DNA of 42,383 nucleotides from Deltaproteobacteria bacterium (GCA_019308745.1 JAFDHO010000013.1:1-42383); one strand, 5' to 3'; shown: positions 6,828-17,434, counted from the first letter of the stretch. The notes: generated by a model from the sequence alone, not told the origin. Translations and numbers: made by a program.

Positions 6828-8657
6828 ATGCAAGCATCGAGAAATCCGAACCTGGAGTTAGAAAGATCTGCCCAACGCGCGCCTGAGGCCCCGGGGGTCT
6901 ACCTCTTCCGGGAGAAATCCGGAAAGATCATCTATGTTGGCAAGGCAAAGAATCTGAAAAAGCGTGTCCTCTCTTATTTCAAGTCCTCCAATGGGCTTTC
7001 CCCCAAGACGGCGATGATGATGAGCCGGGCCAAGAGCCTGGAGTACATGCTGACCTCAACGGAAAAAGAAGCCTTTATCCTCGAAAGTAATCTCGTCAAG
7101 AAGCATCTGCCCCGATACAATATCGTGCTGAGGGATGACAAGCAGTACCCCTGCCTGCGCCTGGATATTCAGAACCCCTATCCCAGACTCGTAATCGTCA
7201 GGAAGATCAAGAAGGACGGCGCCCTCTACTTCGGGCCCTACTCCTCCGCCAATTCAGTTCGTAGCACCATGAAGCTGATCGACCGGATCTTCCACCTGAG
7301 GAAATGTAAAGGCCTTTCCCTGCCGAAACGCACGAGGCCCTGCCTCAACTACCAACTTGGCAGGTGTCTCGGGGTCTGCGTCAATGAGGTGTCTGATCCC
7401 ACCTATAGAGAAATCGTCGAGCAGGTCAAACTGTTTCTGGAGGGCCGTAATCAGGAATTGACCAACAAACTTGAGCACGACATGGTAGCTGCCTCGGATT
7501 CCTTGAACTTTGAGAGGGCAGCCAAGATAAGAGATCAGATAAGGGCCCTTGAGCGAGTGATGGAGAGGCAGAATGTGGTCTCCACCAGGTTGGAAGATCG
7601 GGATGTGATTGCTATGGCGGAGAAGGAGGGTTCATTTCTGATCCTGATCCTGTTCGTAAGGAAAGGCTACCTTACGGGAAGCGGTGACTATCAGATCAAG
7701 CAAGAGAATGCCGGGTCTTCGGAGGTCATGGAGGCCTTCATAAAACAGTACTATTCTCGCGAATCATTTATACCAGGAGAAATATTGGTTTCTCGACCAA
7801 TAGAAGACCATGAATCTATCACGGAGTGGATTTCTGAACTGGCCGGGAAGAGGGTCCGCATTCGCTGCCCCGTACGCGGGGAGAAGCGGAAACTCGTCAT
7901 GATGGCCCTCAAGAATGCCCGAGAGCTCTTGATCAGAGAAGATAAGGCCCGGACAAAGCCGCTCGGGGAGGTGATCCGGGACAGTCTCAGACTGCATAGA
8001 ATCCCCAGGGTGATAGAGGGGATTGACATTTCCAATATCCAGGGGGACTTGGCCGTGGGAGCCGTCGTGTCCTTCGTGGACGGCCGAGCCAACAAGAAGG
8101 GCTACAGGAATTACAGGATAAGAGGAGTGAAGGGGGTTGACGACTATGGAATGATTGCTGAGCTGGCAAGAAGACGTCTTTCAAAGGCCGATCTTCCAGA
8201 CCTTTTTTTGGTTGACGGAGGAAAAGGGCATCTCAACGCAGTAAAGAAGATGATACACAGATTCTCCCCAGGGGATCCGCCCGAAGTGGTTGCCCTGGCA
8301 AAACCAGGGGGAAAGGATCGGTCCGAGAGGATCTACCTCCCGAACAGGAAAAACCCTGTCTTACTCAATCCAGATCACCCTGCGCTCCTCTTTTTCATGC
8401 GGGTAAGGGATGAAGCTCACAGAAGGGCCATTCTCTACTATCGCACACTCTCGAAAAGGGGTTTCAAGGAGTCTGTTCTGGATGAGACCCCAGGGCTTGG
8501 GCCAAGAAAGAAGAAGCAAATATTAAGGTATTTTGGTGGCTTAGATAAATTGATTGACGCAGAGATTGAGGACCTGGTCAAGGTTCCCGGTATTGGACCA
8601 TCCCTTGCTCAAAGGATATATGAGTCGGTTACGATGAAGGGTGAAAAAAATTATTGA
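6828..8657 (+). CDS. uvrC: Excinuclease ABC subunit C
   Basis: 609 residues from ATG 6828 (frame open to 6792), the usual UvrC length. Order of domains: an N-terminal GIY-YIG nuclease (GVYLFREKSGKIIYVGKA) for the 3' incision, a Cys-containing linker (CLNYQLGRCLGVC), the UVR helical hairpin that binds UvrB (SLNFERAAKIRDQI), the RNase H-like C-terminal nuclease (IEGIDISNIQG, FLVDGGKGHLNAV) for the 5' incision, and tandem helix-hairpin-helix DNA-binding motifs at the end (LGPRKKKQIL, VPGIGPSLAQRIYE). It works with UvrA and UvrB in nucleotide excision repair. It stands alone, between the repeat and the M23 peptidase gene. Confidence 0.97.
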   Translation: MQASRNPNLELERSAQRAPEAPGVYLFREKSGKIIYVGKAKNLKKRVLSYFKSSNGLSPKTAMMMSRAKSLEYMLTSTEKEAFILESNLVKKHLPRYNIVLRDDKQYPCLRLDIQNPYPRLVIVRKIKKDGALYFGPYSSANSVRSTMKLIDRIFHLRKCKGLSLPKRTRPCLNYQLGRCLGVCVNEVSDPTYREIVEQVKLFLEGRNQELTNKLEHDMVAASDSLNFERAAKIRDQIRALERVMERQNVVSTRLEDRDVIAMAEKEGSFLILILFVRKGYLTGSGDYQIKQENAGSSEVMEAFIKQYYSRESFIPGEILVSRPIEDHESITEWISELAGKRVRIRCPVRGEKRKLVMMALKNARELLIREDKARTKPLGEVIRDSLRLHRIPRVIEGIDISNIQGDLAVGAVVSFVDGRANKKGYRNYRIRGVKGVDDYGMIAELARRRLSKADLPDLFLVDGGKGHLNAVKKMIHRFSPGDPPEVVALAKPGGKDRSERIYLPNRKNPVLLNPDHPALLFFMRVRDEAHRRAILYYRTLSKRGFKESVLDETPGLGPRKKKQILRYFGGLDKLIDAEIEDLVKVPGIGPSLAQRIYESVTMKGEKNY

Positions 8658-8763
8658 CTGGACTCATCTAGTTAAATATAAGTTTAATCCAAGTACGGAA
8701 GAATTGCCTTGGTGTTACCATATCGCCCCTTTTTCTTTAACATGAATATACCCTGCCCAAAAG

Positions 8764-8792
8764 TTGACAATTTTGAGCTTCTTGTGTAAAGT
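8764..8792 (+). promoter_or_regulatory. Strong sigma-70-type promoter before the M23 peptidase gene
   Basis: TTGACA at 8764-8769, a 17-base spacer, and TAAAGT at 8787-8792. Transcription would start at about 8799. That coincides with the longest-ORF GTG of the peptidase and so argues for the downstream start codon, which has a clear Shine-Dalgarno sequence. Confidence 0.75.
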
Positions 8793-8831
8793 AGTTATGT
8801 GACCTTTCGCTCTATTCCAGAAGGAGGGTCT

Positions 8832-9743
8832 GTGGTGGCTACGAGAAAGACGACCATAGTTTTCCTGCCCGAGGGAAACAAGAGGGTGAGGCAGATCAGG
8901 ATCCCTCGCTGCCTGCTCCCCATCGCTTCCGTTCTCTGCCTGTTGTTCCTCATTTCAACCGGGCTCCTGGTGGCAGACTACCGTTCTGCAAAATCAAGGA
9001 TCCCCTATTTGGCGAGGCTCAAGAAGGAAAACGAACTCCAGCGGACCCAGCTCATCGTCTTGACCCAAAAGATCGATCAAATCAGCAAGAAACTGATCGA
9101 GCTGAAGAAGTTCGACCAGAAACTGAAGACCATGGTCAACTACGACATGGGTAAAGAAAATGTCAAGGGTCCGGGGATCGGAGGGTCTGATCCATCTCTG
9201 ACGGATCCAGATGTCGCCATGGAAAAGGCCCACAAGAAGCTCATCCGGCTCATGCACCAATCACTGGAAGACATCGAGGAAGAGATCTCCATCCAGAAGA
9301 GCGAGAAGAACGAGCTTTATGATTTCTTTGACCAGCAGAGATCCATGCTCGCTCACACGCCCTCGATCTGGCCTACCAAGGGATGGGTGAGTTCTCGATT
9401 TGGGTACCGGATTTCGCCCTTCACGGGAAAAAGGGAGTTTCACAGGGGGCTTGATATCAGCACTAGGAAAACGGCTCCCATCATCGCGCCGGGCGACGGC
9501 GTGGTTTCTTCCGTTCGATGGGATCACGGTTACGGAAAGGTCTTGACGATAAATCACAATTACGGAATCAAGACGGTCTATGCCCACCTTGACAAGGTGT
9601 TGGTCAAGAAAGGACGGCGCGTAAAGCGCGGCCAGACGATAGCCCTGGTCGGCGAAACCGGGCGCACGACAGGCCCCCATCTCCACTATGAGGTCCATCT
9701 GAACGGTGTGCCCGTAAATCCCCTCCGTTATATCCTCGATTAG
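8832..9743 (+). CDS. M23-family (LytM) peptidoglycan endopeptidase, membrane-anchored
   Basis: Started at GTG 8832 (or 8835) because AAGGAGGG lies at 8821-8828, while the longer GTG start at 8799 falls on the predicted transcription start. About 303 residues: a basic N-terminus, one membrane segment at about residues 28-50 (LLPIASVLCLLFLISTGLLV), a coiled coil at about 60-110, and a C-terminal LytM domain. The zinc site is complete: FHRGLD (His, Asp) and PHLHYEV (HxH), with the catalytic YAHLD histidine. Such anchored proteins cut cell-wall crosslinks or activate amidases during division. It is transcribed from its own promoter, ahead of secA. Confidence 0.9.
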   Translation: MVATRKTTIVFLPEGNKRVRQIRIPRCLLPIASVLCLLFLISTGLLVADYRSAKSRIPYLARLKKENELQRTQLIVLTQKIDQISKKLIELKKFDQKLKTMVNYDMGKENVKGPGIGGSDPSLTDPDVAMEKAHKKLIRLMHQSLEDIEEEISIQKSEKNELYDFFDQQRSMLAHTPSIWPTKGWVSSRFGYRISPFTGKREFHRGLDISTRKTAPIIAPGDGVVSSVRWDHGYGKVLTINHNYGIKTVYAHLDKVLVKKGRRVKRGQTIALVGETGRTTGPHLHYEVHLNGVPVNPLRYILD

Positions 9744-9751
9744 CTTTCAGA

Positions 9752-9780
9752 TTCCCATCTCCGTCTTTTTTGTGTATAAT
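9752..9780 (+). promoter_or_regulatory. Probable promoter upstream of secA
   Basis: TTCCCA (9752-9757, four of six matches) is spaced 17 bases from a perfect TATAAT at 9775-9780. The transcript leader before the secA ATG at 9959 would be about 170 bases. No clear regulatory structure was identified in it. Confidence 0.6.
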
Positions 9781-9958
9781 CTGTTTCTGGTCCAAAGGCG
9801 GCGGCAACTTCTCGGGAAAGGCCTGTGAATCGCTCCGAGGCCCTTTGATTCGAGAAAGAACCTGGGATGATGGAATGCAGGAACAATGGCCTGCTCGCCG
9901 ATGGCCCGACCTCAGTTCAGCGCCACAACCAACATCATGAGATGAGAGAAACCGAGAG

Positions 9959-12826
9959 ATGCTAGGAACCATCATCAAGAATATTTTCGGAAGCAAGAAC
10001 GAACGGGAATTGAAGAGAATCAGCCCCTTGGTAGAGAGGATCAATACCCTTGAGCCTGCGTTTCAAGGTCTGTCCGATGCCGAACTCCGGGCCAAGACCG
10101 ATGAATTCAAAGAAAGGTTTTCACGGGGGGAGACACTGGACGATCTTCTTCCAGAGGCGTTCGCCGCCGTGAGAGAGGCCTCTGTGAGGGTTCTGGGTAT
10201 GCGTCACTTCGACGTCCAGCTGATCGGAGGTGTGGTGCTCCATGAAGGCAAGATCGCCGAAATGAAGACCGGAGAAGGCAAGACCCTTGCCGCCACCTTG
10301 CCCCTTTATTTGAATGCGCTTACCGGAAGAGGAGTACACCTGGTAACCGTTAACGACTACCTGGCCAAACGGGATGCCGAATGGATGGGGGGAATATACA
10401 ACTTCTTGGGGCTGTCCGTCGGTGTCATCGTCCATGGCATGAGCGATGCGGAACGGAAGGAATCCTATGCATGTGATATCACCTATGGAACCAACAACGA
10501 GTTCGGTTTTGACTACCTCCGGGACAACATGAAATTCGATCTGGAAGACTTTGTCCAGAGGGAATTCCACTACGCGATTGTTGACGAGGTCGACAGTATT
10601 CTGATTGATGAGGCCAGGACCCCTCTGATCATAAGTGGCCCTGTGGAAAGGAGTCAAAACAAGGTCTACGTTGAAGTGAAGCCCCTAGTCATAGCCCTTA
10701 AGAAGAAACAGAGCGCGGTCATACGATCTATCCTGAAAGAAGTCCGCTCTCGACTCCAGGAGGGTGACGAGAGCGACAAGACTATTGAGATGCTCCTCCA
10801 GGTCAAGAGAGGCGACCCCAAGAACCCTGTCTTCCTGGATATACTGGCAAACAATCAGGCCCTAAAGAAGCATATCGATCGAATGGAGAGTATCTTGAGT
10901 GCTCAGAAGCTCCTCCCCGATCTGGATAAGGAGCTGTATTGCACGATCGACGAGCGGACCAACTCTGTTGACCTGACGGAAAAAGGGATCAGGCTCCTCG
11001 CAACCGCCGGCCACGGGGACTTTATACTGCCTGACCTAGAGCAGGAGAGCTTCAACATAAGGGAGGACGACAGACTCGGCGAAAAAGAAAGGGCCGAACG
11101 ACTCCAAGAACTGGAAGAACGCTACATGAGATCCAGTGAACTCCTCCATGCCACACAGCAACTCATAAAAGCCTATTGGCTCTTTGAAAAGGACGTCCAC
11201 TACGTCATTAAGGACGATCAGGTTGTCATCGTGGACGAATTCACGGGCCGCATGATGCCAGGCCGGAGATGGAGTGACGGGCTGCACCAGGCCGTAGAGG
11301 CCAAAGAAGGGGTGAGTGTGGCAGAGGAAAACCAGACACTTGCCACGGTCACCTTTCAGAACTATTTTCGAATGTATGAGAAATTGGCCGGCATGACCGG
11401 AACCGCCGACACAGAGGCAGCGGAGTTTGCAAGTACCTATAACTTGGAAGTCATTGTCGTTCCCACCAACAAGGAGATGATCCGGGTCGACTTCCCTGAC
11501 GTAATCTACAAGACCGAAAGGGAAAAATTCAAGGCGGTTGTGGGTGAGATCAAGGAACTCTACGAAAAGGGTCAGCCTGTGCTCGTGGGAACCATTACCA
11601 TCGAGAAGTCCGAAATGCTGAGCAAGATGTTGACGCGTACTGGTATCCCCCATTCCGTGTTGAATGCAAAACACCACGAGAGGGAAGCCGAAATCGTTGC
11701 CATGGCCGGCCAGCCAAAGACGGTCACTATCTCTACGAACATGGCTGGTCGCGGGACGGATATTGTCCTTGGGCCCGGAGTGGTTGACCTGGGCGGCCTC
11801 CACATCCTCGGCACGGAGAGACACGAAAGCCGGCGCATAGACAACCAGCTGAGGGGTCGAGCAGGCCGCCAGGGAGATCCGGGTTCCTCCAGGTTCTATC
11901 TTTCCTTAGAAGATGACCTCCTCAGGATCTTCGGCTCCGATCGACTGGCCTCCATCATGGATCGCCTGGGGATGGAAGAAGACCAACCCATTGAACACGG
12001 CCTCGTCTCCAAGGCCATTGAAAATGCCCAAAAGAAAGTGGAGGCCCATAACTTCGATATCAGGAAGCACCTGTTGGAATACGATGATGTCATGAACAAA
12101 CACAGGGAGATCATCTATTCCCTGAGAAAAGATATCCTTACAGGGGAGAGGCTGGACGAAATCGTCCTAAGCATGATGGAGGAGAAGGTTGACTCCCTCG
12201 TTGAGAGGCATACGGACCCCCGGACCCATCCCGAAGATTGGGATATTCAAGGATTGAAAGAAAGCACCTTTCGGATATTCGGCTTCCAACCCCGAGTAGG
12301 ACCCGACGAATTGGGCGAGGACGCCTTGGACACCTTAACGGTGCAATCATTGTCGGAATTGATTAAGGAGGAAGCCCGGAAATCCTCTGAGAAGAGAAAA
12401 GAGCTCATAGGAGAGGAGGACATGGCGGCACTGGAGCGCTATGTTATCCTTCAGATTATTGATAACCAATGGGTTACTCATTTGCAAGACATGGAACACA
12501 TGAAGGAAGGCATCGGCCTAAGGGGCTATGGCCAGCTCGATCCCCTCAGGGAATACCAAAAGGAAGGCTTTGCCCTTTTCGAAGAACTAATGGACCGAAT
12601 AAGAGAAGAGACGCTCATGACCCTTTCCCGTATCCAGCTCCTGAGACAAAGACCGGCCGAGGAAACCGTCCCGAGAAAGAGAAGGCAGGCCGTGCGTTAT
12701 AGCCACGGGGACGAAGGCACCCGGCCTGAGACAGTTCGCCGGCAGGGCAAGAAGATCGGGCGGAACGCCCCCTGTCCCTGCGGGAGTGGGAAAAAGTACA
12801 AGAAGTGCTGCGGGGCGACAGCATAG
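9959..12826 (+). CDS. secA: Preprotein translocase ATPase SecA
   Basis: 955 residues, longer than the roughly 840-900 of typical SecA. The Walker A motif MKTGEGKT is at about residues 102-109 and the [12 protein letters not shown] Walker B region near 209. The second nucleotide-binding domain has [15 protein letters not shown] and the [13 protein letters not shown] finger. The C-terminus carries the zinc/SecB-binding tail [13 protein letters not shown]. It drives export of unfolded preproteins through SecYEG using ATP. Between RTPLIISGP and [11 protein letters not shown] (about residues 220-330) there are about 60 more residues than in E. coli SecA, a helical, charged insertion. The ATG at 9959 has GAGAG upstream. 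Confidence 0.98.
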   Translation: MLGTIIKNIFGSKNERELKRISPLVERINTLEPAFQGLSDAELRAKTDEFKERFSRGETLDDLLPEAFAAVREASVRVLGMRHFDVQLIGGVVLHEGKIAEMKTGEGKTLAATLPLYLNALTGRGVHLVTVNDYLAKRDAEWMGGIYNFLGLSVGVIVHGMSDAERKESYACDITYGTNNEFGFDYLRDNMKFDLEDFVQREFHYAIVDEVDSILIDEARTPLIISGPVERSQNKVYVEVKPLVIALKKKQSAVIRSILKEVRSRLQEGDESDKTIEMLLQVKRGDPKNPVFLDILANNQALKKHIDRMESILSAQKLLPDLDKELYCTIDERTNSVDLTEKGIRLLATAGHGDFILPDLEQESFNIREDDRLGEKERAERLQELEERYMRSSELLHATQQLIKAYWLFEKDVHYVIKDDQVVIVDEFTGRMMPGRRWSDGLHQAVEAKEGVSVAEENQTLATVTFQNYFRMYEKLAGMTGTADTEAAEFASTYNLEVIVVPTNKEMIRVDFPDVIYKTEREKFKAVVGEIKELYEKGQPVLVGTITIEKSEMLSKMLTRTGIPHSVLNAKHHEREAEIVAMAGQPKTVTISTNMAGRGTDIVLGPGVVDLGGLHILGTERHESRRIDNQLRGRAGRQGDPGSSRFYLSLEDDLLRIFGSDRLASIMDRLGMEEDQPIEHGLVSKAIENAQKKVEAHNFDIRKHLLEYDDVMNKHREIIYSLRKDILTGERLDEIVLSMMEEKVDSLVERHTDPRTHPEDWDIQGLKESTFRIFGFQPRVGPDELGEDALDTLTVQSLSELIKEEARKSSEKRKELIGEEDMAALERYVILQIIDNQWVTHLQDMEHMKEGIGLRGYGQLDPLREYQKEGFALFEELMDRIREETLMTLSRIQLLRQRPAEETVPRKRRQAVRYSHGDEGTRPETVRRQGKKIGRNAPCPCGSGKKYKKCCGATA

Positions 12827-12845
12827 ACACCGGGGGAGAAAGAAA

Positions 12846-14039
12846 GTGAATGGCATGAAAGAGGTGCTCATTAACGGATTCAAGGGATCCGCAGTAGCCG
12901 CGGGAATCAAGAAGGACGCCTCCCTCGATCTGGGCCTGATATTCTCTGAGGGGGAGGCGGTCGCTGCAGGAGTGTTCACGAGCAACGCGGTCAGGGCCGC
13001 ACCCGTCCTTCTTAGCCAGCAACACATAAAAAGGGGGAGGGCCAGGGCAATTCTTGTCAATTCAGGCAATGCCAATGCCTGCACAGGTAAAGAGGGATTG
13101 GAGACCGCAAGGCTCACGGCTGACCTGGTGGCAAGGGATCTGGGCATCGGGGCGGAGGAAGTCCTGGTTGCCTCCACCGGTGTTATTGGGGCCCCTTTGG
13201 ATAGGGATACGGTCGGCGGGGCCATCCCGGGCCTTGTCAGGGCCCTTTCGGGTGGCGGGCTTTCTCAAGTTGCAGAAGCCATCATGACGACCGACTCATT
13301 CCCCAAGATCAGCAAATTCCAGGGGACGGCAGGAGGAAGACCCTTCCACATCCTGGGGATGGCGAAGGGTGCGGGTATGATCATGCCTCAAATGGCTACG
13401 ATGCTGTGCTTCATACTCAGCGACATAGGGATCGAGAGGTCAAAGCTCCAGGATGCCCTTTCTGGGGCCGTTGAAAAGACTTTCAACAGGATCACTGTTG
13501 ACGGAGACACGAGTACAAACGACACTGTTTTTGCGCTGGCTAACGGGACGGCGAACAGCAGCCCCTTGTCCGAGAGCGAGTTAGAGACATTCAAAAAAGG
13601 GATGTTTCTGGTCGCTGAAGACCTGGCAAGAATGATAGTAAAGGATGGTGAAGGTGCTACGAAACTGGTATCTGTGAAGGTCAGGGGCGCGGCTTCACGA
13701 GAGGATGCGGAGAAAGCATCCAGGACCGTTGCCAATTCAGCCCTGGTCAAGACCGCCTTCTATGGACAGGACCCAAATTGGGGCAGGATAATGGCGGCCC
13801 TGGGGCGTTCGGGTATTCATATGGATGAAGAGAAAGTCTCCATAAGAATCGACGACATCCTTGTCGTGGAAGGAGGGCTGGCAACGGGAACCGACCAGGA
13901 AACGGATGCGGCTGAGAGGATGAAAAGGGATGAATTCACGGTGACCATCGACCTCAACAAAGGCGGACACGAATCTCGGGTCCTGACCTGCGATCTGACC
14001 CATAAATACGTTTCAATAAACGCGGCCTATAGAACTTGA
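12846..14039 (+). CDS. argJ: Glutamate N-acetyltransferase / ornithine acetyltransferase (ArgJ)
   Basis: I start it at GTG 12846, which is well spaced after GGGGAG; an ATG at 12855 is also possible, and the longest frame (12786) overlaps secA. About 397 residues. Family marks: AAGVFTSNAVRAAP, LVNSGNANACTG, TGVIGAPLD, and the autocleavage site PQMATMLCF, whose Thr (about residue 185) becomes the N-terminal nucleophile of the beta chain. VDGDTSTNDT and GQDPNWGRIMAA follow. The enzyme moves the acetyl group from N-acetylornithine to glutamate in cyclic arginine synthesis. No other arg gene lies nearby. Confidence 0.96.
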   Translation: MNGMKEVLINGFKGSAVAAGIKKDASLDLGLIFSEGEAVAAGVFTSNAVRAAPVLLSQQHIKRGRARAILVNSGNANACTGKEGLETARLTADLVARDLGIGAEEVLVASTGVIGAPLDRDTVGGAIPGLVRALSGGGLSQVAEAIMTTDSFPKISKFQGTAGGRPFHILGMAKGAGMIMPQMATMLCFILSDIGIERSKLQDALSGAVEKTFNRITVDGDTSTNDTVFALANGTANSSPLSESELETFKKGMFLVAEDLARMIVKDGEGATKLVSVKVRGAASREDAEKASRTVANSALVKTAFYGQDPNWGRIMAALGRSGIHMDEEKVSIRIDDILVVEGGLATGTDQETDAAERMKRDEFTVTIDLNKGGHESRVLTCDLTHKYVSINAAYRT

Positions 14040-14135
14040 GCTCCCTATAAGGCGAGCCGGCCTCTGAAGGGGATATGATTTCCACAGGCCGCAGAGATTC
14101 TGAGATGCGGGAGTAGAAGATAGAAGGAGGATGGC

Positions 14136-15200
14136 ATGCACATGGTCGTTATGGCTGGTGGCTCGGGCACCCGGTTCTGGCCAGCAAGCCGAAAAGACCG
14201 GCCAAAGCAGTTTCTCAACATCAGCGGAAAGGAGCCGATGCTCGTGGAGACGTGCAATCGCCTGCATCCTTTGGCAAGGGATGAGGAGATAATCATAGTC
14301 CTGGGCGAGAACCACCTGAAGCAGGCACAGGATCTCCTTGAAGGCCGCAAGGTTCACTTTCTGGCCGAGCCAATAGGGCGAAACACGGCCCCGTGCATCG
14401 GCTTTGGGGCAATCTATGCTTCCCATCTTGGTTGCAAGGGGCCTGTGGCCTTTCTCCCGGCTGATCATTATATTGGAAAGCCCGGGGCCTTTACAGGGAA
14501 TCTGAGAGATGCCCTGGACATTGCTGATTCGGGGGCAATTGTCACGCTTGGGATCGTTCCCACAAGGCCAGACACGGGCTACGGATACATCCGCAAATCA
14601 AAGCATCAGGACAATCGCGCTTACAGGGTCGAGGCCTTCGTTGAAAAACCCGATCTCCATAGGGCCGAGCAATACCTTGTCTCCGGTGAGTATCTGTGGA
14701 ACGCCGGCATCTTTGTGGCCACGCCCGAAACCATTATGAGAGAGATCAAGAGGCACCTCCCCAAGGTCTTCGAAGGACTGGAAAGGATAAGAAGGGCACT
14801 GGATACCCCCCGCTTTCAGGAAGAGGTCCTCAATGTCTACGAAGGTCTTGAAAGCATTTCCTTTGATTACGGAATCATGGAAAAGACCCGGGAGCCGGTC
14901 TACGTCGTTCCAAGCGATTGCGGATGGAGCGACGTCGGCTCTTGGGAGTCCCTCTTTGTCTTGAGATCAGAGGAACATGACAAAGATTCCAATCTCGCTG
15001 AGGGGGAAACGATCCTCGTCGATTGTGCGGAAAACTTCGTGTCAAGCAGGAACGGGAGAATGGTTGCCTGCTTGGGATTGAAGCGTTGCCTGGTGGTAGA
15101 CACCCAGGACGCCCTGCTGGTGGCTGACTTGGGGAGATCCCAGGATGTACGGGAGATCATCAGGCGTCTTGAGATTAATGGCATTAAGCATCTGCTCTAG
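14136..15200 (+). CDS. manC: Mannose-1-phosphate guanylyltransferase
   Basis: 354 residues, the single-domain GDP-mannose pyrophosphorylase form without a fused isomerase domain. The nucleotide-binding opening is VVMAGGSGTRFWPASRKDRPKQ. Further family marks are FLPADHYI, GYGYIRKS, VEKPD, WNAGIF and SDVGSWESL. It makes GDP-mannose from mannose-1-phosphate and GTP for surface polysaccharides. AGGAGG lies a few bases before the ATG. It sits between argJ and rdgB, all plus strand, but spacing of 96 and 73 bases leaves co-transcription uncertain. Confidence 0.93.
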   Translation: MHMVVMAGGSGTRFWPASRKDRPKQFLNISGKEPMLVETCNRLHPLARDEEIIIVLGENHLKQAQDLLEGRKVHFLAEPIGRNTAPCIGFGAIYASHLGCKGPVAFLPADHYIGKPGAFTGNLRDALDIADSGAIVTLGIVPTRPDTGYGYIRKSKHQDNRAYRVEAFVEKPDLHRAEQYLVSGEYLWNAGIFVATPETIMREIKRHLPKVFEGLERIRRALDTPRFQEEVLNVYEGLESISFDYGIMEKTREPVYVVPSDCGWSDVGSWESLFVLRSEEHDKDSNLAEGETILVDCAENFVSSRNGRMVACLGLKRCLVVDTQDALLVADLGRSQDVREIIRRLEINGIKHLL

Positions 15201-15273
15201 TCGAGGCGTGTCATCCCTTTGATCATGGTCTCCGCCTCAAACGTAACGCCAAGAAAGGTTGAATAATCCCATA

Positions 15274-15900
15274 ATGGTCGACAGGCCACTCGTCCTTGCG
15301 ACCCGCAACCGGGGCAAAGTCGAAGAAATCAAGAGCCTCCTCTCAGGTTTCGATGTTGTCATCAGAGGCCTGACAGAGTTTGGGACCATTCCGCCTATCG
15401 AGGAAGATGGCGAAACCTTTGAGGAGAATGCATACCGGAAGGCTCATCTTACGGCAAAGGTGCTGGGGCTTCCGGCCCTTGCAGATGATTCCGGCCTGGT
15501 TGTGGAGGCCCTGAATGGAATGCCCGGTGTCCACTCTGCCAGGTATGCGGGGCCCGGTGCCACGGATAGGGACCGCAATTTGAAGCTCTTGAAGGCCATG
15601 GAAAGAATAGAAAACAGGAAGGCTCTCTTTGAGTGTGTCATAGCCATTGCGGTACCAAAGGGGCCGGCACTCATATTTGACGGGGTCTGCGAGGGAGAGA
15701 TAGCACTCGAGATGAGGGGTGAGAACGGCTTCGGTTACGACCCCGTATTCTACTATCCCCCATTGAAGAAGACCTTTGCAGAGATGACCCCGGAAGAAAA
15801 AAACAGAGTCAGCCACCGAGGCAGGGCCATGGCCCAACTCAAGGCGGATTTCGAGAAGGTCCTTGTCTGGCTCGAGCACAGATTGTCAGAGGAGCCCTGA
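15274..15900 (+). CDS. rdgB: XTP/dITP diphosphatase (RdgB/HAM1 family)
   Basis: 208 residues from ATG 15274; the longer frame starts at a TTG (15259). The family signatures are LVLATRNRGKVEEIK, ETFEENAYRKA, ALADDSGLVVEAL, PGVHSARYAG, and GENGFGYDPVFYYP with FAEMTPEEKNRVSHRG near the end. It removes deaminated purine triphosphates from the pool by hydrolysing them to monophosphate and pyrophosphate. The stop is only four bases from the stop of the converging ALDH gene. Confidence 0.96.
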   Translation: MVDRPLVLATRNRGKVEEIKSLLSGFDVVIRGLTEFGTIPPIEEDGETFEENAYRKAHLTAKVLGLPALADDSGLVVEALNGMPGVHSARYAGPGATDRDRNLKLLKAMERIENRKALFECVIAIAVPKGPALIFDGVCEGEIALEMRGENGFGYDPVFYYPPLKKTFAEMTPEEKNRVSHRGRAMAQLKADFEKVLVWLEHRLSEEP

Positions 15901-15904
15901 ACTT

Positions 15905-17434
15905 TCAACTGCTTTCGAATCGGATCCCCTGGGCCAAAGGCAGGTCCTTAGACCAGTTTATGGTACAGGTCTGACGGCGCATATAGCCTTTCCACGCATC
16001 TGAGCCCGCCTCGCGACCGCCCCCTGTCTCCTTTTCACCTCCAAAGGCGCCACCGATCTCTGCCCCCGACGTTCCGATGTTTACGTTGGCTATCCCGCAG
16101 TCGCTTCCCGCGTGACTCAGGAAGATCTCCGCCTCCATCAGGTTGTTGGTAAAGATGGAAGAGGACAGGCCCTGGGGGACCCCGTTTTGGTATTCGATTG
16201 CCTCATCAATGTGATCGTATTCTATGACATATAAGATAGGGGCAAAGGTCTCCTTCTTGACCACGGGGAAATCAGCCTTCGCTTCACATATACAGGGGGT
16301 AACATAGGTTCCGGCATCATAGATGCCCCCGGTCAGGATTTGGCCGCCATAGCAGACCTTTCCACCCCGCTTCCTCAATTCATCCAAGGCTTCCATCATT
16401 CCGTTGACCGCTTCCCGGTCCACGAGGGGGCCCATTAGGACCCCGTGCTCAAGGGGGTTGCCTATCTTCACCTGACCGTAGGCGTTGATCAGCCCCCCGA
16501 GGAGCTTTTCCTTTATCTTCCTGTGCACGATCACTCTTCGTGTGGTGGTGCACCTCTGTCCTGCCGTCCCCACTGCCCCAAAAAGGATGGCCCTCACCGC
16601 TAAATCCAAGTCCGCCGAAGGAGTGACGACAACAGCATTGTTTCCTCCCAATTCCAGTATTGTCCTGCCCAGCCTCGATGCAACCACTTGGCCCACGTGT
16701 CTGCCCATGGCAACACTGCCTGTTGCTGAAATGAGTGGCAATCTGCGATCCTTGATCATGGATTCACCCACGTCTCTTCTCGTCCCGATGACGACGTTCA
16801 ACACGCCTTCGGGCACCTTGTTCTCTTCGAGGACACGCCAGACCAGTTTCATGGTGGCAAGGGCCGTCATTGGGGTCTTTGAAGAGGGTTTCCAGACCAC
16901 CGTGTCTCCAGCTACGAGCGCTATCATGGCATTCCAGGACCAGACTGCCAAGGGGAAGTTGAAGCTGGTTATGACCCCCACCGGGCCAAGGGGATGCCAT
17001 TGTTCGTACATCCGATGCCTGGGCCTTTCGCTGTGCATGGTGAGACCGTAAAGCATCCTCGACTGCCCCACGGCAAAATCCGCGATGTCTATCATCTCCT
17101 GAACTTCCCCTTCCCCTTCAGCTCGTATCTTTCCCATCTCGAGGGTTATGAGAGCGCCTAACGCTTCTTTGTGATCCCGCAACTCGTTGCCTATCTGGCG
17201 AACGATGTCCCCCCGCTTGGGGGCCGGGACCATCCGCCACTCCTTGAAGGCCGAATCTGCTCGGGCAACGACAGCGTCGTACTCTTCAGGTCCCGCACAA
17301 CGGATCTGACCGATGACTTCTCCATTGATGGGCGACCTCGATTCCAGGATGTCCCCCCTGCACCTGATCCAGGTGCCCGTTCCCGCACCTTCCTGGGTCC
17401 CCAAAAGGTCCAGTTTTTCCAGTAAGTCCTTCAT
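15905..17434 (-). CDS. ALDH7-type semialdehyde dehydrogenase (alpha-aminoadipate semialdehyde dehydrogenase-like)
   Basis: 509 residues. Aldehyde dehydrogenase residues are in place: SFNFPLA with the catalytic Asn (about 159), LELGGN with Glu 261, and GQRCTTTRR with the nucleophile Cys 295. The stretches IGTSGAEIGGAFGGEKETGGG and MRRQTCTINW mark the ALDH7 (antiquitin) branch, whose known members oxidise alpha-aminoadipate semialdehyde (piperideine-6-carboxylate) to alpha-aminoadipate with NAD+. The start codon overlaps the stop of the upstream aminotransferase by four bases, with AAAGGAGG before it. Together they fit lysine breakdown, with the aminotransferase making the semialdehyde. The substrate is inferred from family and context only. 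Confidence 0.85.
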   Translation of the reverse strand: MKDLLEKLDLLGTQEGAGTGTWIRCRGDILESRSPINGEVIGQIRCAGPEEYDAVVARADSAFKEWRMVPAPKRGDIVRQIGNELRDHKEALGALITLEMGKIRAEGEGEVQEMIDIADFAVGQSRMLYGLTMHSERPRHRMYEQWHPLGPVGVITSFNFPLAVWSWNAMIALVAGDTVVWKPSSKTPMTALATMKLVWRVLEENKVPEGVLNVVIGTRRDVGESMIKDRRLPLISATGSVAMGRHVGQVVASRLGRTILELGGNNAVVVTPSADLDLAVRAILFGAVGTAGQRCTTTRRVIVHRKIKEKLLGGLINAYGQVKIGNPLEHGVLMGPLVDREAVNGMMEALDELRKRGGKVCYGGQILTGGIYDAGTYVTPCICEAKADFPVVKKETFAPILYVIEYDHIDEAIEYQNGVPQGLSSSIFTNNLMEAEIFLSHAGSDCGIANVNIGTSGAEIGGAFGGEKETGGGREAGSDAWKGYMRRQTCTINWSKDLPLAQGIRFESS

